Shown: one piece after another, positions 58,677-62,194 of the stretch
Numbering within the stretch: the stretch's first letter is position 1
Layout of the letters: every line of letters starts with the position of its first letter
Assembly (NCBI GenBank): GCA_030648295.1
Contig: JAUSID010000021.1
Location: 1 to 62,194, forward strand
Length of the DNA: 62,194 nt
Reading direction: 5' to 3'
From: Opitutaceae bacterium
GTDB lineage: Bacteria > Verrucomicrobiota > Verrucomicrobiia > Opitutales > Opitutaceae
The notes under the pieces: model-generated
Told to the model about the DNA's origin: nothing
Seen by the model: the letters and a program-made list of their open reading frames with translations, nothing else
The model's database searches: none
Program-made: the position numbers and the translations under genes

Positions 58677-61600
58677 ATGAAATCATTCCGCTTTGTTTTG
58701 CCGCTTCTCCTGCTGATCGTGCCAGCTGTGCTGCATGCGCAGTCGTTTTACTTCGTCTCGAAACAACAGCAGTTCTTGCAGACCTCCGCGGCGGGCGCGG
58801 TGGCCGATCCGCTCGGGGCGTTTAAGTTTCAGGCGAAGGCCGCGACCAACGTTACCTTGACGCTGCCGGGCGGCAGCACGATTCCGTTCGTGTTCGATAC
58901 CAAGAATAGCGATTACGCACTCAGGCAGTGGTTCGCAACCAAGGCGGCCCTTGATGCCGCCTTCCCCAACGGCACCTATCGGATGACCGGTGCGAGCATT
59001 CCCGCGCTCTCGATCAATCTTGCGACCGACAATTACCCCGTGACCACGCCCCAAGTGATCAGCGTCACCAACGGCACCTGGAACAGCGGTGGCGTGCTCG
59101 TCGTCAATCCCGCGCAACCAACGACCATCAACTTCAGCACCTTTTCCGGCTACGCGACGAGCGGAGTCGCCGGCCACATTAACTTCTACCTCACGAGCAT
59201 GACCGAAAGCGGGACGCAGCTCGAGACCGACGTCTTCTCCCAACCGATCTTCGGCCAGCCGGCCACGCCGACGCCGCTGACCTCCTATACGATTCCCGCG
59301 GGACGGCTCGTCAGCGGCCGCGTCTATCGCGCCTGGCTCGATTTCGACACTGTCGCCACGATGGACACCGCCACGGTCGCGGGCAGCGCGGTGGGCACGT
59401 TGTTCTCGAAAGAAGTGACCTTCTACATCGGCGCGCAAAACCCCGGCACGTCGACGCCGCCGCCCGTCATCGTCTCCCAGCCCACCAGCCGCATCGCCGT
59501 CATCGGTGGCAGCGCGACATTCTCCGTCGATGTCACCATTGGTGGCACGCCCTTTAGTTGGCAATTCCAAAACAACGTCCCGCTCGGCGAAGCCTGGAGC
59601 CGCAACGGCCAGGATCTGGGCGACTTGAGTGCTTCGGGTGGCAAATATACCAACACCACCACCGGGCTCTCCCTCACGATCAACTCGCTCACCGCGGCCG
59701 ATGCCGGCGACTACACCGTAACGATCTGCACGGCCGGTGGTGTCGTGACGAGCGCGCCTGCGACCCTTACCTTTTCCAATTCGGCCGCACCGGTGATCAC
59801 GAGCCAGCCGCAAGGCGCTTCCGTCACCGCCGGCCAAACATGGTCGCTCATTGTGGCGGCTTCGGGCGCCCCGGCGCCGACCTACCAGTGGCTCAAGGAC
59901 GGCGTCGCGGTTGCCGGAGCCACGTCCGGCACGCTCTCGCTCACCAACATCACCGCCGCGGCGGCGGGTAGCTACACGGTGCTCGTTTCCAACTCCGCCG
60001 GGTCGGTCACGAGCAATGTAGCAGTGGTGTCCCTGACGAGCGCGCCGCCTACCGGCACGGCGCCCGTGATCACGACCCAGCCACTAGGCGCGATGGTCAC
60101 CGCCGGTTCGACCGCGACCCTCACGGTGGGGGCTTCCGGCAGTCCCACCCCAACCTACCAATGGCGCAAGGACGGCGTCGACGTTGCGGGGGCCACGTCT
60201 GCCACGCTTGTGCTCGCGAACATCACCGCCGCGGCCGCGGGCAGCTACACGGTGTTGGTTTCCAACTCCGCCGGTTCCGCCGTGAGCACCGCGGCGGTCA
60301 TCGCCCTGACGAGTGTGCCGCCCCCCATCACGGCGCCGCCAGTCATTGTCGTGCCGCCGACCAACCGCGTCGCGCTCACCGGTGGCAGCGTGACCTTTGC
60401 GGTCGCCGTCACCGTCGGCGGCACGAGCGTGAATTACCAAAACAACCCCAACCGGATCGCACTCGCGTTTACGTGGCGCCGCAACGGCCAGGATGTCGAC
60501 CTCAATGCCTCGAGTGGCAAATACGGCAACAGCTCGGGTGACGTCCTGACGATCAACTCGCTCACGGCCGCCGATGCGGGCGACTACACCGTGACGATCA
60601 CGACCGCGGGCGGCACGGTGACGAGTTCGCCCGCCACGCTCAGCCTTTCCACGCCGATTGCGCCGGTGATCACGTCCCAGCCGCGCGGCGCGACGGTCAA
60701 CGCCGGTTCAACCCTGGCGCTTACGGTCACGGCCACAGGCAGCCCCACGCCAACCTATCAGTGGCGCAAGGACGGCGTCACGCTCGATGGCGCCACCTCC
60801 GATTCGCTCGTGCTCGCGAGTGCCGGCACCTCGGCGGCAGGCAACTACACGGTGGCCGTTGCCAACTCCGCCGGTTCCGTCACAAGCAGCACGGCGGCCG
60901 TCGCTGTCACCAGCGGTCAGCCAAGTCGGCTGCCCAATCTTTCCGTGCGCGCCAACCTCGGCGCCAGTCAGACCCTCATCGTCGGTTTCGCCACCATCGG
61001 CGCGAAAAACATGCTCGTGCGCGGCATCGGCCCGACCCTCGCGGTCTTTGGCCTTGCCGGCGTCCTGCCCGATCCGACGATTGAACTCTACAATTCCGCC
61101 TCAACCAAGATTGACGAGAACAACGACTGGAGCCCCAGCCTCGCCTCCGTGTTCGCCGATGTCGGCGCGTTTGCCCTGAGCGGCGGCAGCAAGGACGCCG
61201 CCCTTCAGCGCACGTGCGATGGCGCGAACACCGCGCAAATCAGAAGCGTTGGCACCGGCGTCGTGCTGGTCGAGGTCTACGACTCCGGCGGCACTGGCAA
61301 ACTCATTAACGTGTCCGCCCGCAACGCCGTCGGCACCGGCGACAACATCCTGTTCGCCGGTTTCGTGGTCGACGGCACCGCGGCGAAGACGCTGCTCATC
61401 CGCGGCGTCGGCGCCAAGCTCGCCGAGTTCGGCGTCGGCGGCGTGCTCGCCGATCCGAAGCTCGAAATCTACAACGCTGCCGGCGTGAAGATTGCCGAGA
61501 ACGACAGCTGGAACGCGCTGCTCCAGCCCGTGGCGCGCAGCGTCGGAGCCTTCGATCTCACGCTCGGCAGCCGCGATGCTGCGCTCCTCCTAACGCTCGC

Positions 61601-61682
61601 CCCCGGCACCTACACCGCGCAGATTTCCGGCCTCGGTGGCGGCACGGGCGAAGCGCTCGTGGAAGTTTACGAAGTGCCGTGA
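58677..61682 (+). CDS. Secreted protein with five Ig-like repeats and a duplicated C-terminal beta domain
   Basis: A 1001-residue protein. Signal peptide MKSFRFVLPLLLLIVPAVLH (cleavage after AQ). Residues 23-255 form a unique N-terminal region. Five Ig-like domains follow, at about 263-367, 371-454, 461-546, 554-658 and 661-746, in the order A-B-B-A-B: type A has WRRNGQDVDLNASSGKY, type B has YQWRKDGVxxxGAT with AAAGSYTVLVSNSAGS. The C terminus (752-1001) is two similar units sharing RGIGPTLAVFG / RGVGAKLAEFG and VEVY. Probably a surface adhesin or matrix protein; no catalytic motif and no sorting signal were seen. Confidence 0.85.
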   Translation: MKSFRFVLPLLLLIVPAVLHAQSFYFVSKQQQFLQTSAAGAVADPLGAFKFQAKAATNVTLTLPGGSTIPFVFDTKNSDYALRQWFATKAALDAAFPNGTYRMTGASIPALSINLATDNYPVTTPQVISVTNGTWNSGGVLVVNPAQPTTINFSTFSGYATSGVAGHINFYLTSMTESGTQLETDVFSQPIFGQPATPTPLTSYTIPAGRLVSGRVYRAWLDFDTVATMDTATVAGSAVGTLFSKEVTFYIGAQNPGTSTPPPVIVSQPTSRIAVIGGSATFSVDVTIGGTPFSWQFQNNVPLGEAWSRNGQDLGDLSASGGKYTNTTTGLSLTINSLTAADAGDYTVTICTAGGVVTSAPATLTFSNSAAPVITSQPQGASVTAGQTWSLIVAASGAPAPTYQWLKDGVAVAGATSGTLSLTNITAAAAGSYTVLVSNSAGSVTSNVAVVSLTSAPPTGTAPVITTQPLGAMVTAGSTATLTVGASGSPTPTYQWRKDGVDVAGATSATLVLANITAAAAGSYTVLVSNSAGSAVSTAAVIALTSVPPPITAPPVIVVPPTNRVALTGGSVTFAVAVTVGGTSVNYQNNPNRIALAFTWRRNGQDVDLNASSGKYGNSSGDVLTINSLTAADAGDYTVTITTAGGTVTSSPATLSLSTPIAPVITSQPRGATVNAGSTLALTVTATGSPTPTYQWRKDGVTLDGATSDSLVLASAGTSAAGNYTVAVANSAGSVTSSTAAVAVTSGQPSRLPNLSVRANLGASQTLIVGFATIGAKNMLVRGIGPTLAVFGLAGVLPDPTIELYNSASTKIDENNDWSPSLASVFADVGAFALSGGSKDAALQRTCDGANTAQIRSVGTGVVLVEVYDSGGTGKLINVSARNAVGTGDNILFAGFVVDGTAAKTLLIRGVGAKLAEFGVGGVLADPKLEIYNAAGVKIAENDSWNALLQPVARSVGAFDLTLGSRDAALLLTLAPGTYTAQISGLGGGTGEALVEVYEVP

Positions 61683-61794
61683 GCGTCCGGGCAATGGGCG
61701 CGGCCTGGGCGCGTGCCGTGGAAGGGGCGCGACCCATGAGATCGCCGAAGGGGTCAGAGATCGCCGAAGGAGATCGCCCCCTTCTCACGCGTGC

Positions 61795-62076
61795 AAATTG
61801 ATCGCCTATCGCGCGGAGACCGCGATGGCCGGCGTGGCCCGAGACAAACTCGCGCGCAACGACGATGCCCGGTCGCTGCTGCGCAAACTCTATTTGACGT
61901 CGGCCGACCTGATTCCGGATCTGCCCGCGCAGACCCTGACGGTACGTTTGCACCACCAGGCCGCGGCGCTACAAGACGCCGCCGTTGCGCATCTGTGCGC
62001 CGAATTAAACGCGACCGAAACAGTCTTCCCCGGCACCGATCTTCGCCTGATTTACGAACTTCACGGCTCAGGCTGA
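61795..62076 (+). pseudogene. C-terminal remnant of a putative transposase
   Basis: The last 94 codons of an open frame: KLIAYRAETAMAGVARDKLA, RSLLRKLYLTSADLIPDLPA, TLTVRLHHQAAALQDAAV, LNATETVFPGTDLRLIYELH. From memory this matches the C terminus of a large family annotated as putative transposases (KxIAYRAE ... FPGTxLRLxY). The catalytic part is missing: upstream sequence is low-complexity with 'gatcgccgaaggggtcagag' repeats (61740-61780). Confidence 0.6.
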
Positions 62077-62086
62077 TTCCGCGAGG

Positions 62087-62194
62087 TCAGGAGATCTGAG
62101 TCTTGGACGTCGGTGCGGCACCATTTTCGATCACCTGCCGCCGGTGGCCGCTGGCGCGCAGCTTGTAATCGTCTTGGCCGTTGAATTCGGCCGC
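62087..62194 (-). CDS. C-terminal fragment of an unidentified gene at the window edge
   Basis: An open minus-strand frame running in from the right edge and stopping at 62087. The 35 residues (DDYKLRASGHRRQVIENG in the middle) look protein-like, but are too few to assign a family. Its end lies 11 nt from the convergent transposase tail. Confidence 0.35.
   Translation of the reverse strand, partial: AAEFNGQDDYKLRASGHRRQVIENGAAPTSKTQIS

Overview
The window looks like a chromosomal segment of a GC-rich member of the Verrucomicrobiota, most likely Opitutaceae (Opitutus/Lacunisphaera-like). This is inferred from gene style, not proven: Tat-exported Gfo/Idh/MocA oxidoreductases, a DUF2264 protein, a TIR-TolB-TPR protein, a large secreted Ig-repeat protein, ferredoxin-dependent central metabolism, and gaps crowded with short palindromic repeats. 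No rRNA, CRISPR array or intact transposase was found. One tRNA (Arg, anticodon TCG) is present.

Layout. 1-6.3 kb: two Tat-exported Gfo/Idh/MocA proteins, a HEAT-like protein, a DoxX-like membrane protein and an exported discoidin-like protein, ending in a clear intrinsic terminator. 6.3-9.7 kb: a GT39/Agl23-like membrane glycosyltransferase, a GT2 dolichyl-phosphate-sugar-synthase-like enzyme and an ApbE-like flavin transferase. 10.3-23.3 kb: a complex I operon nuoABCDIHJKLMM'N with no nuoEFG and with two nuoM genes. 23.8-28.5 kb: a small ferredoxin, a 2-oxoacid:ferredoxin oxidoreductase (korAB) and a GltD/NfnB-like flavoprotein. 28.9-41.3 kb: a second complex I operon, nuoABCDHIJK, two MrpD/NuoL-like antiporter subunits, a small membrane protein, then nuoM and nuoN, again without nuoEFG. 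41.7-45.3 kb: the TIR-TolB-TPR protein and, convergent to it, the DUF2264 protein. 45.7-50.4 kb (minus strand): pyruvate:ferredoxin oxidoreductase (nifJ) translationally coupled to a dihydroorotate-dehydrogenase-like flavoprotein. 50.8-57.9 kb: a CehA/McbA-type metallohydrolase, tRNA-Arg, a TRAP transporter (TatT lipoprotein, DctP, fused DctQM) and a Tat-exported metallophosphoesterase. 58.1-62.2 kb: a broken REP-associated transposase, the Ig-repeat protein, a transposase tail and a partial gene at the window edge.

How it works together (inference). PFOR and KorAB would reduce ferredoxin from pyruvate and 2-oxoglutarate. The two complex I operons lack the NADH-oxidising module and could take electrons from that ferredoxin, or in reverse use ion-motive force to reduce ferredoxin. 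Each operon encodes four antiporter-type subunits instead of the usual three. In operon 1, NuoL carries about 30 extra residues in the lateral-helix region, the pattern expected for '2M' complexes with one more pump. The GltD-like flavoprotein between korAB and the second operon is a candidate NAD(P)H/ferredoxin adaptor. This ferredoxin-respiratory island is the most interesting system in the window.

The second theme is repeats. Junctions inside the nuo operons are mostly either 1-17 nt overlaps or short gaps, or else are filled by palindromic repeats, some of which supply start codons or coding sequence. A decayed RAYT gene at 58.1-58.4 kb suggests part of their origin.
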